Shown here one piece after another: positions 1 through 9,510 of a stretch of DNA of 64,000 nucleotides (its first letter is position 1; each line of letters begins with the position of its first letter). Where the stretch lies: positions 310,001-374,000 of the forward strand of contig JOGW01000004.1 of NCBI GenBank assembly GCA_000721375.1, given 5' to 3'. The translations under genes and the position numbers were made by a program. The notes under the pieces were generated by a model. The model ran no database searches and had not been told where the DNA came from. It saw nothing but the letters and a program-made list of their open reading frames with translations. Origin of the DNA: Streptomyces sp. NRRL B-3428. Its GTDB lineage: Bacteria > Actinomycetota > Actinomycetes > Streptomycetales > Streptomycetaceae.

Positions 1-503
1 TACATCTGCTCGTAATGCGCCCGGGCCGAACTCAGCATCGATATGTCGGACTTGCTGACCTGGTGCCGCCCGCCGCGTGAGACATCCACGTCCTCCGGCG
101 GGTTCTCCCACTCCCAGACCGGCATCACGGCCGGCGTGCCGGTGACGGCCGCGGCGCCGAGCACATGCGGGCGCTCCTGCATGTCGGACCGCCACAGGGC
201 GGTGGCCCGTTCCACGAACCCCGACAGGGAGGTGGTGGCCAGGCTCGCCTGCTGCCCGGGCACGCCGAGGCCGATGTCGTCGAGGGTGACGGAGCGCTGG
301 AGCCGGGCCGCGAGCACCTCGCAGATCAGGTCGGGCACCTGACCGCGCGGCCGCTGGCCCTTCAACCAGCGGGCCACGGCGGTGTGTTCGTAGCGCAGGG
401 CCAGACCCCGGGCCTTACCCGCCTGGTTCACATGCGCGGCCAGGCCCGCATGGGAGATTCCGGCCTCGTCGAGTATCGCGTCGAGCAGTGAGTTGGGCTG
501 CAT
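1..503 (-). CDS. Partial regulator-like protein (N-terminal 167 residues)
   Basis: This is the N-terminal part of a protein that runs off the left edge. It starts at ATG 503-501 behind a GGAGGG ribosome site. The opening residues MQPNSLLDAILDEAGISHAG, followed by a tract containing HTAVARWLKGQRPRG, look like the helix-turn-helix-type N-terminus of a Streptomyces regulator family that often carries tetratricopeptide repeats further on (NsdA-like proteins are one known example). That family placement is from memory. No TPR can be seen because the C-terminus is missing. It lies downstream of the phosphatase on the same strand, separated by about 470 bases of repeats, so it probably has its own promoter. 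The exact function is unknown. Confidence 0.7.
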   Translation of the reverse strand, partial: MQPNSLLDAILDEAGISHAGLAAHVNQAGKARGLALRYEHTAVARWLKGQRPRGQVPDLICEVLAARLQRSVTLDDIGLGVPGQQASLATTSLSGFVERATALWRSDMQERPHVLGAAAVTGTPAVMPVWEWENPPEDVDVSRGGRHQVSKSDISMLSSARAHYEQM

Positions 504-870
504 CGGGCCCTCCAGGGGCGGCGCTCGGTGCCGCCCAGGGTAGTCGTTCGGCATTCACACGGGGTGCGAAACAAGTGCCCACAGTGACGGGCCGTGCACT
601 CTGCCGTACCACCGCGGCGCTCGCTTGGATATATGCGTCCGGAACCCCTGGACCGGACACCTTCTGGCCTCGCCAGAGGCGGCCGGGCCGCCGGCTCCCC
701 CTCGTAAGTGCGGCGGCCCACACCGCGCCGTCCACCTCGTCCGCCTGCCGAACTCTCCGCGGCGAGGTGGGCGGCGCCGGCCGGACCGGTGGTTCAACCC
801 TCCCTCGTAAGGGAGTGGTTCGCGCGGCGGCGGGCTTCGGCCTGCCGTTCTCAGGCACACGGCTCTTACG
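504..870. other. Intergenic region without a recognisable gene
   Basis: No reading frame here has convincing codon use, start or family similarity. The part nearest 504 should hold the promoter of the leftward regulator gene. The rest is GC-rich filler leading into the tandem hairpin array at 871-980. Confidence 0.5.
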
Positions 871-980
871 GACGCGGGTGGCAGCCCGCGGTCCGGCGAC
901 CGCGGGTGAAAGCCCGTGAGTCGGGTGGCCGCGGGTGGCAGCTCGCGGTCGGACGGCCGCGGGTGCAGCCCGCGGTCAGG
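871..980. repeat. Four-copy tandem array of short palindromic units
   Basis: Four units of 26-29 bp start at about 871, 897, 926 and 954. Each is built on CCGCGGG, then a short loop (TGGCAG or a variant), then CCCGCGG, so each can fold into its own hairpin. The last unit contains the stop codon (976-978) of the phosphatase gene. The array could end transcription of that gene, but it has no T-tract and its repeat nature points to local duplication. Confidence 0.75.
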
Positions 981-2064
981 TCGCCGTACGTGCCCCGCGC
1001 ACCACCGGTTCGCCCGGCTGCTGCGGCACCTTGCGTCGCTCGTTGCGCAGCACCAGAAGCGCCATGTCGTCGGTGAGCCGCCCGCCCGTGTGCCGAAGGA
1101 GCGCATCGCACACGGTCTTGATGACCTCGCCCGGCGCGCTGCGGTGCTCGGCGAGCACCGCGGCCAGCGGGAAGAACCGCCCGGCCGAGTCCCGCGCGTC
1201 CTCCACACCGTCCGTATGCAGCAGCAGCGTTTCTCCCGTGCGCAGCCGCCCGCAGTGCAGTACCGGCAGTTCGGCCGGGAGCGGGAAGGGCCCGAGCGGC
1301 GGCAGGGGTTCACCGCCGGCGATCCGCTCGACATGCAGTCCGATGCGATACGGCCACGGGTGACCGCAGTTGAGGGCGAGCACCGAGCCGTCGAGCCGGA
1401 TCTCCAGAAGCAGCACCGTGACGAACTCCTCGCAGAGCGGGGATTCGGGTTCGGTGGTGCAGAAGGACGGGTGCTCGGCGCGGGCCCGCTCGCGCAGATG
1501 GCGCCCCATCGCGCGCTCCAGCCTGCGCAGTACGGAACCGAGTTCGACCTCGTCGTGCGCGGCCTCGCGGAAGCTGCCGAGCAGCGCGGCGACCGTACCG
1601 ATCGCGGCGAGACCGTGCCCGCGGACGTCACCCATGACGACCCGTACACCGTGATCGGTGGCGACGGCCTCGTAGAGATCGCCGCCGACGGTCGCGGCCC
1701 GGTGTGCGGACAGCTGACCCGCGGCGATCGCCAGGCCGTCGAGGCGGGGCGGCAGCGGACGGAGAAGGACGCGCTGCGCGGCGCCGGCGACCTCACGGAT
1801 CTGCGCCAGCTCCTGCAGGAGTGCCCTGCGGACGCCCAGTATCAGACCGGTGCCCACGGCGAAGAACACGGCGCTGGTCGCGACCCGCGCGACAAGGCCG
1901 TCCTGCTGGGCGAGCGGGCAGGTCATCTTGTAGACGATGGCGACGCCGCCCCACAGAGTGGGCAGGGCGAGGGTGACCACACGTCGGATCCGGGATGACT
2001 CCGCCGCTGCTGTGCTGTGCCCAGGCCCCGGTTCGACGGGTGTCCTGGACTTGAAACGGATCAT
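976..2064 (-). CDS. Membrane-bound PP2C/SpoIIE-family serine phosphatase
   Basis: The 362-residue protein has two hydrophobic segments near the N-terminus (about 29-47 and 60-80) and a cytoplasmic SpoIIE-like PP2C domain. Metal-binding motifs are visible as VGGDLY (Asp129), MGDVRGHG (Asp146) and a late RLTDDMALLVLR. The start chosen is ATG 2064-2062, because GGGAGG sits just upstream; an in-frame extension to 2253 would run through the pheT terminator and is rejected. Such phosphatases usually act on anti-sigma antagonists or other phosphoserine targets. No partner anti-sigma factor is adjacent, so the target is unknown. The stop codon is embedded in a tandem repeat array. Confidence 0.85.
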   Translation of the reverse strand: MIRFKSRTPVEPGPGHSTAAAESSRIRRVVTLALPTLWGGVAIVYKMTCPLAQQDGLVARVATSAVFFAVGTGLILGVRRALLQELAQIREVAGAAQRVLLRPLPPRLDGLAIAAGQLSAHRAATVGGDLYEAVATDHGVRVVMGDVRGHGLAAIGTVAALLGSFREAAHDEVELGSVLRRLERAMGRHLRERARAEHPSFCTTEPESPLCEEFVTVLLLEIRLDGSVLALNCGHPWPYRIGLHVERIAGGEPLPPLGPFPLPAELPVLHCGRLRTGETLLLHTDGVEDARDSAGRFFPLAAVLAEHRSAPGEVIKTVCDALLRHTGGRLTDDMALLVLRNERRKVPQQPGEPVVRGARTAT

Positions 2065-2215
2065 CGCCGACGGCCTCCCTAAGGCCCTGTCCAGCAGGGG
2101 CCAGCCCCGAGACGGCGCACGGTCCGAGACATTGCTGCTCGGCGTACGGCCGGATCGATTCTGTCCATGGGCTGGCCTGATCGGGCCATGGAGTCCGTTG
2201 TTCTCACCCGAATGA

Positions 2216-2253
2216 GTGAGGGGCGCACTTGAATTTCCAAGTGCGCCCCTCAC
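2216..2253 (-). terminator. pheST terminator hairpin
   Basis: A perfect 16-bp inverted repeat (2216-2231 with 2238-2253) encloses a six-base loop. It lies about 30 bases after the pheT stop codon. There is no long T-tract, which is usual for streptomycete terminators. Confidence 0.85.
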
Positions 2254-2283
2254 CAGGCGTTTTGAGCCGTCGCCGTACGCCGC

Positions 2284-4812
2284 TTACGCGCCGCGCAGCA
2301 CCGCTCCTGTGATCTCGGCGGCCTTCGCCACCGCGGCGTCACGGGCGGCCGAGGCCTCCTCGACGGTCAGGGTGCGGTCCGGGGCGCGGAAGCGCAGCGC
2401 GTACGCGAGCGACTTCTTGCCCTCGCCGACCTGGTCGCCGGTGTAGACGTCGAACAGCCGGATGTCCTCGAGCAGTTCACCGGCGCCGCCGCGCAGGAAG
2501 TGCTCGACCGCGGCGGCCGGCACCTCGCTGTCCACGACGAGCGCGACGTCCTGCGTGGCCACCGGGAAGGTGGAGATACGCGGGGCCCGCAGCACACCGT
2601 CGACGGCCTGCTCGACGAGGTCGAGATTCAGCTCCATCGCGCAGGTGCGCGCGGGCAGACCCAGCGCCTTGACGACGCGCGGGTGCAGCTCGCCCGCGTG
2701 ACCGGCGAGGGTCTTCACCCCGTCGATGACCACGGAAAGCTCGGCACAACGGCCCGGGTGCCAAGGACCGTACTGACCCTGGTCGATGAGCAGGTCGATG
2801 CCCGCCTCACCGGCGATGGAACGCGCGGCCTCGACGGCGTCCGCCCAGTCGGCCGGACGGCCCTTGCCCCACCAGCCGGCCTGCTCACGGGCGCCCGCGA
2901 GGACGACCGCCGCGTGGCGCGGCTGCACGGGGAGCACGGAGTTGAGACCCGCGAGCTCCTCGTCGGTGGGACGGCGGTCGACCGGCAGGCGCACGGCGGT
3001 GCCGCGACCCTCGGCCGGGTGGAAGACCAGACCCGTCTCGAAGAGCGCGAGGTCGTGGCTGCCACGGCCGTCGTTGCGGCGCAGCGCCTGAAGAAGGCCC
3101 GGCAGCAGCGTCGTACGAAGAGCGGGCTCCTCGTCGGAGAGCGGGTTGACCAGCTTGACGACACGGCGGGCCGGGTCGTCCTTGGCCAACTGCAGCTGGT
3201 CGAAGACCTGCTCGCCGATGAACGGGTAGCTGAGCGCCTCGACGTAGCCGGCCCCGGCGAGCACCCGGCCGACGCGGCGGTGCAGCCGCTGGCGGTCGGT
3301 CAGACCCAGGCCCGCGGGGGGCTTGGGCAGCGTCGAGGGCAGGTTCTCGTAGCCCTCGAGGCGGATGACCTCTTCGGCCAGGTCGTTGGGGTCGGTCAGG
3401 TCGGGACGCCAGGACGGCACGGTGACGACGAGCTCGTCCTGGCCGTAGACGTCACAGCCGACTTCCTGCAGCCGCCGTACGACCGTCTCGCGGCCGTACT
3501 CGACGCCCGCGACCTTGTCCGGGTGGTCGGCCGGGATGGTGATGGTGTGCGGCGCGAACGGCGCGATCACCTCGGTGACACCGGCCTCCGCCGTACCGCC
3601 CGCGAGCAGCACGAGCAGGTCGACGGTGCGCTGGGCCGCGGCGGAGGCGGCCTGCGGGTCGACACCGCGCTCGAAGCGCTTGGACGCCTCGGACGCCAGC
3701 TTGTGCCGGCGCGCGGTGCGCGCGATCGACAGCTGGTCGAAGTGCGCGGCCTCGATGACGACCTCGGTGGTGCCCGTGGCCAGACCCGTCTCCGGGTCGA
3801 TCTCGGGGTCGGCGATCTCCGTGTTGGCGCCGCCCATGACACCCGCGAGCCCGATCGGGCCACGGTTGTCGGTGATCACCAGGTCCTCGGCGTCGAGCAC
3901 GCGCTCCACGCCGTCGAGGGTCGTGAACTTCTCGCCGGCCTCGGCACGGCGCACCCCGATGGGTCCGTCGATCGTCGAGCGGTCGTACGCGTGCAGGGGC
4001 TGACCGAGCTCCAGCATCACGTAGTTGGTGATGTCCACCGCGAGGGAGATCGGACGCATCCCGGCCTTCTGCAGCCGGCGCTGCAGCCAGATCGGGGAGC
4101 GGGCCTCGGGCGAGAGGCCCACGACCGTACGGGCGGTGAAGCGGTCGCAGCCGCGCGGGTCGGCGATCTGCACGGCCGGACCGAACGAGTTCGGCGCCGG
4201 TACGTCGAGCAGCGCCGGGTCGCGCAGCGGCAGCCCGTACGCGGTGGCGGCCTCACGGGCCACGCCGCGGATCGACAGGCAGTAGCCGCGGTCGGGCGTG
4301 ACGGCGATGTCCAGGACCTCGTCGTACAGCTCAAGGAGCTTGGTGGCGTCCGTGCCGACCTCGTGCTCGGGCGGCAGGACGATGATGCCCTTGGTGCCGT
4401 CGTCGCCCATGCCCAGCTCGTCGCTGGAGCAGATCATGCCGCGCGAGACCTTGCCGTACGTCTTGCGCTCGGCGATCCGGAAGTCACCAGGGAGTACGGC
4501 GCCGGGCAGGACCACGACGACCTTGTCGCCGACGGCGAAGTTACGGGCGCCGCAGACGATCTCCTGGGGCTCGCCGGTGCCGTTGGCCTGGCCGACGTCG
4601 ACGGTGCAGAAGCGGATGGGCTTCTTGAACTCGGTGAGCTCCTCGATCGTGAGGACCTTGCCGACCACGAGCGGACCGGTGAGGCCCGCGCCCAGCTGCT
4701 CGACGGTCTCGACCTCGAGGCCGACCCCGATCAGCTTCTCCTGTACGTCACGGCCGGTGGCGTCCGCCGGCAGGTCGACGTACTCCCGCAGCCAAGAAAG
4801 CGGGACCCGCAT
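2284..4812 (-). CDS. pheT: Phenylalanyl-tRNA synthetase beta subunit
   Basis: This 842-residue protein is the beta chain of the (alpha-beta)2 cytoplasmic enzyme that charges tRNA-Phe. It starts [15 protein letters not shown], as is typical for bacterial PheT. It then shows the EMAP/OB tRNA-binding domain at about 45-155, the B3/B4 editing region, the B5 domain and a C-terminal ferredoxin-fold anticodon-binding domain starting near [19 protein letters not shown]. Full length for the family. Its ATG shares one base with the pheS stop (TGATG), so the two are translationally coupled, as the complex requires. A strong hairpin follows the stop. Confidence 0.98.
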   Translation of the reverse strand: MRVPLSWLREYVDLPADATGRDVQEKLIGVGLEVETVEQLGAGLTGPLVVGKVLTIEELTEFKKPIRFCTVDVGQANGTGEPQEIVCGARNFAVGDKVVVVLPGAVLPGDFRIAERKTYGKVSRGMICSSDELGMGDDGTKGIIVLPPEHEVGTDATKLLELYDEVLDIAVTPDRGYCLSIRGVAREAATAYGLPLRDPALLDVPAPNSFGPAVQIADPRGCDRFTARTVVGLSPEARSPIWLQRRLQKAGMRPISLAVDITNYVMLELGQPLHAYDRSTIDGPIGVRRAEAGEKFTTLDGVERVLDAEDLVITDNRGPIGLAGVMGGANTEIADPEIDPETGLATGTTEVVIEAAHFDQLSIARTARRHKLASEASKRFERGVDPQAASAAAQRTVDLLVLLAGGTAEAGVTEVIAPFAPHTITIPADHPDKVAGVEYGRETVVRRLQEVGCDVYGQDELVVTVPSWRPDLTDPNDLAEEVIRLEGYENLPSTLPKPPAGLGLTDRQRLHRRVGRVLAGAGYVEALSYPFIGEQVFDQLQLAKDDPARRVVKLVNPLSDEEPALRTTLLPGLLQALRRNDGRGSHDLALFETGLVFHPAEGRGTAVRLPVDRRPTDEELAGLNSVLPVQPRHAAVVLAGAREQAGWWGKGRPADWADAVEAARSIAGEAGIDLLIDQGQYGPWHPGRCAELSVVIDGVKTLAGHAGELHPRVVKALGLPARTCAMELNLDLVEQAVDGVLRAPRISTFPVATQDVALVVDSEVPAAAVEHFLRGGAGELLEDIRLFDVYTGDQVGEGKKSLAYALRFRAPDRTLTVEEASAARDAAVAKAAEITGAVLRGA

Positions 4813-5951
4813 CAGATCTCCATCCCGAACGGCCGGGTGAACCGGACGTCACCCTCGACCATGTCTCGCATGTCTTCGACGTTGTGGCGGAACATCAGCA
4901 TCCGCTCGATGCCGAACCCGAAGGCGAATCCGCTGTACTTCTCGGGGTCCACACCGCAGGCGACCAGCACGCGCGGGTTGACCATGCCGCAGCCGCCGAG
5001 CTCGATCCAGCCCTCGCTGGAGCAGGTGCGGCAGGGCTTGTCGGCGTTGCCCACCGACTCGCCGCGGCACACGTAGCAGAGCATGTCCATCTCGGCGGAC
5101 GGCTCGGTGAACGGGAAGTAGTTGGGGCGCAGACGCGTCTTCATGTCCGAGCCGAACAGCGCCTGGACCATGTGGTCGAGGGTGCCCTTGAGGTCCGACA
5201 TGGTCAGACCCTCGTCGATCGCCAGCAGCTCGATCTGGTGGAAGACCGGGGTGTGCGTGGCGTCCAGCTCGTCGGTCCGGTACACGCGGCCGGGGCACAC
5301 GACGTAGACGGGCAGCTCACGGCTGAGCAGCGTGCGCGCCTGCACCGGCGAGGTGTGGGTCCGAAGCACGATGCCGGACTCGTCGTCGACGGTCGGCTTG
5401 CCGTCCTCGCGCGTGCCCTGGACGAAGAAGGTGTCCTGGGTCTGGCGCGCGGGGTGGTCGGGCACGAAGTTCAGGGCGTCGAAGTTGAACCACTCCGCCT
5501 CGACCTCGGGACCCTCGGCGATCTCGTATCCCATGGACACGAAGACGTCCGCGACCCGCTCCATCATGGTGGTCAGCGGGTGCCGTGCGCCGGCCGGTAC
5601 GCGGTCGTGGGGCAGCGTGACGTCCACTGCCTCCTCGACCAGTACGCGGGCGTCACGCTCGGCCTCCAGCTCGGTCTGCCGGGCGGCGAGCGCCTTGCTC
5701 ACCGCGCCACGGGCCTGGCCGATGCGCTTGCCGGCCTCGGCCTTGGCCTGCGGGGGCAGCGCACCGATCTCGCGGTTGGCGAGCGCGAGCGGCGAGGCGC
5801 CGCCGGTGTGCGCGACCTTGGCCGCCTGGAGCGCGTCGAGGTCACCCGCGGCCGCGAAGGCGGCGAGCGCCTCGTCCCGCATGCGCTCGATCTCTTCCGG
5901 TTTCAAGGCTTCGACCTCAACAGGGTCGTACGACTTATTCGGTGCCGACAT
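4812..5951 (-). CDS. pheS: Phenylalanyl-tRNA synthetase alpha subunit
   Basis: The 379-residue catalytic alpha subunit starts [16 protein letters not shown] at ATG 5951-5949, with GGGAAG upstream. The N-terminal coiled-coil tRNA-binding arm spans about 10-105. The class II catalytic core follows: motif 1 near [14 protein letters not shown], motif 2 near FHQIE, and motif 3 in [15 protein letters not shown]. It is the first gene of pheST and overlaps pheT by one base. Its leader contains a large inverted repeat (6041-6217), so an RNA or DNA structure could affect expression; no T-box specifier structure was recognised. A 26-residue upstream extension is possible in frame but lacks a ribosome site. 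Confidence 0.98.
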   Translation of the reverse strand: MSAPNKSYDPVEVEALKPEEIERMRDEALAAFAAAGDLDALQAAKVAHTGGASPLALANREIGALPPQAKAEAGKRIGQARGAVSKALAARQTELEAERDARVLVEEAVDVTLPHDRVPAGARHPLTTMMERVADVFVSMGYEIAEGPEVEAEWFNFDALNFVPDHPARQTQDTFFVQGTREDGKPTVDDESGIVLRTHTSPVQARTLLSRELPVYVVCPGRVYRTDELDATHTPVFHQIELLAIDEGLTMSDLKGTLDHMVQALFGSDMKTRLRPNYFPFTEPSAEMDMLCYVCRGESVGNADKPCRTCSSEGWIELGGCGMVNPRVLVACGVDPEKYSGFAFGFGIERMLMFRHNVEDMRDMVEGDVRFTRPFGMEI

Positions 5952-6040
5952 CTCTTCCCGTGCTTCCGATTGGCTGGCTGGGGTCTCCTGGGACCGCAAG
6001 CCGCGACCACGCAGACACAAATGCGCCAAGGGTCGAGTCT

Positions 6041-6217
6041 AGGGCCTGTTCCGAGTTTCCCGTCGTCCGCCCATCGGGCGGGCCTCGCGGCGTTCGGTGC
6101 GTGCGCTCGGTGTGCCGGCCGAAATCCCTCGTACTGGACGTACTTGGGGTTTTGGCCGGTGCAGCGAGCGTGCGTGCCGGGCGTCGCGAGGCAGACGGGA
6201 AACTCGGAACAGGCCCT
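6041..6217. repeat. 177-bp long inverted repeat upstream of pheS
   Basis: The outer arms 6041-6064 and 6194-6217 are perfect 24-bp complements. The inner arms (about 6082-6134 with 6141-6192) pair almost throughout. In that stretch the 11 transition differences are all G.U-compatible in RNA read from the + strand and would be A.C mismatches in RNA from the - strand; only three positions are plain mismatches. The element fills the gap between the sensor kinase and pheS. It could be a MITE-like repeat, a structured RNA or a barrier between transcription units. Confidence 0.8.
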
Positions 6218-6262
6218 GGGGTGCCAGGGTGGCTAAATGCGCGCCCGTGGGGGCCGGAGGTC

Positions 6263-7402
6263 CTAGAGCAGATAGCCCGGAGTGCCCACGGGCAACGTAA
6301 ATCGGAACTCGGCGCCGCCGGCGGGACCGCGGCCGACGGTGATCGTCCCGCCGTGCGCCTCGACGATGCCCTTGACGATGTAGAGGCCCAGGCCCGTGCC
6401 ACCGCGCTTGCTTCCCCGCCAGAAGCGGGTGAAGACACGGCCCATCGACTCCTCGGGGATGCCGGGGCCTTCGTCGCTCACGGTGAGTGCCGTCCCTTCC
6501 AGGGGGCTGTGTTCTTCGGGCAGCGGCGCCACATCAATGGTGACAGTGCCCTCGCCATGGCGCACGGCGTTTTCCAGGAGGTTGGAGAGCACCTGGTCGA
6601 TCTTGTCGGGATCGGCCCACAGATCGGGCAGCGGCTGCTGAAGCCGCACGAGGAAACGGTCCGGCGCCTGGCCCGCGGCCACATGCGCCTGGATGTGCCG
6701 CCCGACGGCGGCGGCGAGGTCGACGGGCTGGCGCCTGAGCTCCAGGCGCCCCGAGTCGATCCGCGAGATGTCGAGCAGCTCGGCGATGAGGCGCGTGACG
6801 CGGTTCGCGTCGGCGTCGACCGTCTCGAGCATCAGCTTCTTCTGGTCGTCCGTGAACCGCTCCCACTTGGCGAGCAGCGTCGCCGTGAACCCTTTGACCG
6901 AGGTCAGCGGCGAGCGCAGCTCGTGCGCGACGGTCGCGATCAGTTCGGCATGACTTCGTTCGGTACGCCGCCGCGCCTCGGTGTCCCTGATGCTGACCAC
7001 GAGCCGGTGCAGCGGCCCGGTGGGCCGCGTCCGTACATAGCGCGCGGAGACAAGGACCTCACGGCCGCCGGGCAGCAGCAGATTGCGCTCGGGCTGACCG
7101 GTGCGGATCGCGAGCCCCCCGTACGGGTCGGTCACCTGCCACCAGCGCCGGCTTTCGAGATCCTCCAGCGGCAGGGCGTCCTCGATCGACTGGCCGAGAG
7201 CAGTCTCCGGACGTACGGCCGTGATCCGTGCGGCCGCCGCGTTGAAACAGACGACCCGGCCCTTGTCGTCGGCGACGACCAGTCCGTCGGGCAAGTCATC
7301 GGGATCCAGGCCCAGTTCACTCAGCGGGGACTCGATACGGGGCGCGGCGGGGCGCGGCACGGAACGTCGCGCTCCGGCCGGTCTGCTGGTGCCGACACTC
7401 AT
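6263..7402 (-). CDS. Soluble PAS-domain sensor histidine kinase
   Basis: The 379-residue protein has no transmembrane segment. A PAS domain (about 30-145; LVVADDKGRVVCFNAAAARI) precedes a HisKA dimerisation domain with His160 in the H-box VAHELRSP. The HATPase domain has an N-box around Asn274-Asn278 (NLLENAVRHG), a G1 box DEGPGIP (Asp310) and a G2 box GTGLGL at 335-340. It should autophosphorylate in response to a cytoplasmic signal sensed by PAS. No response regulator is adjacent, so it is an orphan kinase. It is conserved next to pheST in Streptomyces as far as I recall, but its role is unknown. Confidence 0.92.
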   Translation of the reverse strand: MSVGTSRPAGARRSVPRPAAPRIESPLSELGLDPDDLPDGLVVADDKGRVVCFNAAAARITAVRPETALGQSIEDALPLEDLESRRWWQVTDPYGGLAIRTGQPERNLLLPGGREVLVSARYVRTRPTGPLHRLVVSIRDTEARRRTERSHAELIATVAHELRSPLTSVKGFTATLLAKWERFTDDQKKLMLETVDADANRVTRLIAELLDISRIDSGRLELRRQPVDLAAAVGRHIQAHVAAGQAPDRFLVRLQQPLPDLWADPDKIDQVLSNLLENAVRHGEGTVTIDVAPLPEEHSPLEGTALTVSDEGPGIPEESMGRVFTRFWRGSKRGGTGLGLYIVKGIVEAHGGTITVGRGPAGGAEFRFTLPVGTPGYLL

Positions 7403-7427
7403 CCCCGTATCCCACCTCTCGCTGTAG

Positions 7428-8003
7428 TCAGTGGGCCCCCGAGCCCGTCACACTACTAGCTGAGGGTGACGGCGGGGGTGCCCCGTGTACCGGGGAAGCC
7501 GAGAAGTTGCGGTAGCGGTAAGAACCACCCTGCGCTTGACGATCGCGCGCCGCCCACAGGGCGACGGCGATGTAGAGCAGCTGCTCGGGGATCCGGAACC
7601 ACAGGGGTGTGGCCGGGTCGCCGCCCATCGGTACCTCCTCGACGGCGGCGTAGACGTTGGCGGGCAGGATGCCGACGAAGAACGCCGCGAGCCCGAATCC
7701 CGCCAACCGCCGGGTCGAGGCCTTCACGAGTCCCGCGGCACCGAGCAGTTCCAGCACACCGGTTGCGTACACGACAGCGGTGGGGAACGGCACGAACGGC
7801 GGGATCATCGCCTCCATGTCCGCACGGTTGGGCATCACGGTGACGCCCGCCGGGGCGAAGTGCGCGGACGCGGTGAAGACGAGCATGACCGCCAGGCCGT
7901 GAGCGGCACTCACCCGCCAGCCGGCGAACCTGCGGACGCCCAGCGCGCCGAGCAGACGGAAACCGGCGGTGGGGACGGCCAGGAGCAACACTGTCTCGAA
8001 CAT
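7428..8003 (-). CDS. DoxX-like integral membrane protein
   Basis: This 191-residue protein has four or five hydrophobic helices (about 2-20, 29-50, 75-95, 101-122 and 136-156) and a basic, low-complexity tail. The pattern of short polytopic helices with small polar loops fits the DoxX/DUF4870-like superfamily, whose members are linked to redox or membrane stress; the exact function is unknown. It is transcribed away from the TetR-family gene at 8096, and the shared spacer carries a 15-bp palindrome. It is therefore the likely target of that regulator. Confidence 0.75.
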   Translation of the reverse strand: MFETVLLLAVPTAGFRLLGALGVRRFAGWRVSAAHGLAVMLVFTASAHFAPAGVTVMPNRADMEAMIPPFVPFPTAVVYATGVLELLGAAGLVKASTRRLAGFGLAAFFVGILPANVYAAVEEVPMGGDPATPLWFRIPEQLLYIAVALWAARDRQAQGGSYRYRNFSASPVHGAPPPSPSASSVTGSGAH

Positions 8004-8038
8004 CGGAACTTCCTTTCGGAGCGCGCGAGTTGAACCAA

Positions 8039-8053
8039 CTTTCCATTGGAAAG
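8039..8053. promoter_or_regulatory. Putative TetR operator in divergent promoter
   Basis: A perfect palindrome CTTTCCATTGGAAAG lies in the 92-base spacer between the DoxX-like gene and the TetR gene. A related half-site (AATGGTAAG, 8078-8086) sits next to the regulator start. The local AT-richness and position suggest autoregulation and control of the divergent gene. Confidence 0.65.
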
Positions 8054-8095
8054 ATAAATCCGCTCCGGAATGTTGTCAATGGTAAGATGGCGGCC

Positions 8096-8644
8096 ATGAC
8101 AGCCGATCGCCCCTATCACCACGGAGACCTGCGCCGGGCCGCACTGACCGCGACGGTCGAGGCAATCAAGGAAGGCGGCAGCCCCGCGGCCCTCAGCCTG
8201 CGCGACGTGGCCCGCCGTGCCGGTGTCTCGCACGCGGCATTCAAGCCCCACTTCGGCGGCAAGGCCGGTCTGCTGACCGCACTGGCGACGGAGGGTTACG
8301 GCCTGCTTGCGGACGCTCTGACGGCAGCGGGCGACGACCGCATCGAGGCCGGAGTGGCCTACGTACGGTTCGCGGCCGCCCACCCGGCGCACTTCGACGT
8401 GATGTTCCAGCCCGGCCTGTACGACGCCGAGGATCCGGAGCTGTGCGCCGCCGAGGAGCGGGCCGGTGCGGCACTCACGGCGGTGCTCTCGGCCTCGGCC
8501 GGCGAGCACGACGAGCTGGCCGCGTGGTCGATCGTGCACGGTTTCGCCGCCCTGTGGCTGAGCGGCGCGATGCGGAAAGAACCCGGCGCCGACGCGGGAG
8601 AGGCGGCGAGACCGGTCATCTCACTCCTGACGCTCCCCCGGTAG
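8096..8644 (+). CDS. TetR/AcrR-family repressor
   Basis: The 182-residue regulator opens with the classic MTADRPYHHGDLRR motif. Its TetR helix-turn-helix is at about 30-60 (LSLRDVARRAGVSHAAFKPHFGGKAGLL), and the C-terminal ligand domain is of the WHG type. ATG 8096 was chosen because homologues start just before YHHGDLR; ATG 8087 is possible too. No clear Shine-Dalgarno is present, so it may be leaderless. It is divergent from the DoxX-like gene and most likely represses it from the palindrome at 8039-8053. The ligand is unknown. Confidence 0.9.
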   Translation: MTADRPYHHGDLRRAALTATVEAIKEGGSPAALSLRDVARRAGVSHAAFKPHFGGKAGLLTALATEGYGLLADALTAAGDDRIEAGVAYVRFAAAHPAHFDVMFQPGLYDAEDPELCAAEERAGAALTAVLSASAGEHDELAAWSIVHGFAALWLSGAMRKEPGADAGEAARPVISLLTLPR

Positions 8645-8651
8645 CGGCGGT

Positions 8652-9494
8652 TCAGGCCTGGCCGGCGCCCCTGCGCTGGGCGCGCGCGGACGCGTAGAGG
8701 CAGACGGCAGCCGCGGTCGCGAGGTTGAGGCTCTCGGCCTTGCCGTGGATGGGCACGCGCACCACCGCGTCCGCGAGTGCGCGGGTCTCCTCCGGCAGGC
8801 CCCAGGCCTCGTTGCCGAAGATCCAGGCGGTGGGCCCGCCCATGGTGCCCTTGTCCAGCTCGTCGTCGAGGTCGTCCTCACCGGCACCGTCGGCCGCGAC
8901 GATCCGTACGCCCGCGTCCTTGAGCCCCTGCACGGCCTCCTCGACGGGTACGCCGACGGCGACGGGCAGATGGAAGTGCGAACCGACCGACGCCCGCACG
9001 GACTTGGGGTTGTAGAGATCCACTGACGCGTCGGTGAGGACGACGGCGTCCGCACCCGCCGCGTCGGCGCACCGCAGCACGGTCCCCGCGTTCCCGGGGT
9101 CGCGCACATGCGCCAGTACGGCGACGAGCTTGGGCTTCGCGGCCAGGACCTGCTCGAACGGCGTGTCCAGAAAACGGCAGACCCCGACGAGCCCCTGCGG
9201 CGTCACGGTGGTCGAGATGTCCGCGATCACGGTCTCGTCGGCGAGGTGCACGCGGGCACCGGCCTTGTGCGCGGCGTCGATAATCCCGGCGTAGCGCTCC
9301 GCGGCGTCGACGGTCGCGAAGAGCTCCACGAGCGTCGCCTCGCCACCCGTGCTGTGCCCCGCCGCTTCCCGTACGGCCTGCGGCCCCTCGGCGAGGAACA
9401 GCCGGTCCTTGGTCCGAAAGTTCCGCTTGCCGAGCCGCCGGGCGGCGACGACGCGGGAGGACTTGGGCGAGATCAGCTCAGAGGCGGGAACCAT
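8652..9494 (-). CDS. SpoU/TrmH-family RNA 2'-O-methyltransferase
   Basis: This 280-residue SPOUT methyltransferase should transfer methyl from AdoMet to a ribose 2'-OH of rRNA or tRNA. An N-terminal L30e-like RNA-binding region (about 10-110) precedes the knotted SpoU domain. The three signatures are clear: HVRDPGNAGTVLRCADAAGA (motif 1), IFGNEAWGL (motif 2) and VRVPIHGKAESLNLATAAAV (motif 3). Its position between the ribosomal-protein operon and the kinase is conserved in actinomycetes and suits a role on 23S rRNA. The exact target nucleotide cannot be read from the sequence. Confidence 0.93.
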   Translation of the reverse strand: MVPASELISPKSSRVVAARRLGKRNFRTKDRLFLAEGPQAVREAAGHSTGGEATLVELFATVDAAERYAGIIDAAHKAGARVHLADETVIADISTTVTPQGLVGVCRFLDTPFEQVLAAKPKLVAVLAHVRDPGNAGTVLRCADAAGADAVVLTDASVDLYNPKSVRASVGSHFHLPVAVGVPVEEAVQGLKDAGVRIVAADGAGEDDLDDELDKGTMGGPTAWIFGNEAWGLPEETRALADAVVRVPIHGKAESLNLATAAAVCLYASARAQRRGAGQA

Positions 9495-9510
9495 GACTCA
9501 TACCTTAGGG

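Noticed and set aside
2065..2253. 63-residue N-terminal extension of the phosphatase to 2253
   Set aside because: It would read through the pheST terminator hairpin, and a good ribosome site precedes the internal ATG at 2064.
2500..5076. Long + strand reading frame opposite pheT/pheS
   Set aside because: Shadow frame of GC-rich coding DNA; low-complexity Arg/Gly/Val content and no family similarity, while both genes opposite are certain.
6041..6217. T-box riboswitch in front of pheST
   Set aside because: No specifier stem or conserved T-box antiterminator sequence was recognised; the element is a simple long inverted repeat.
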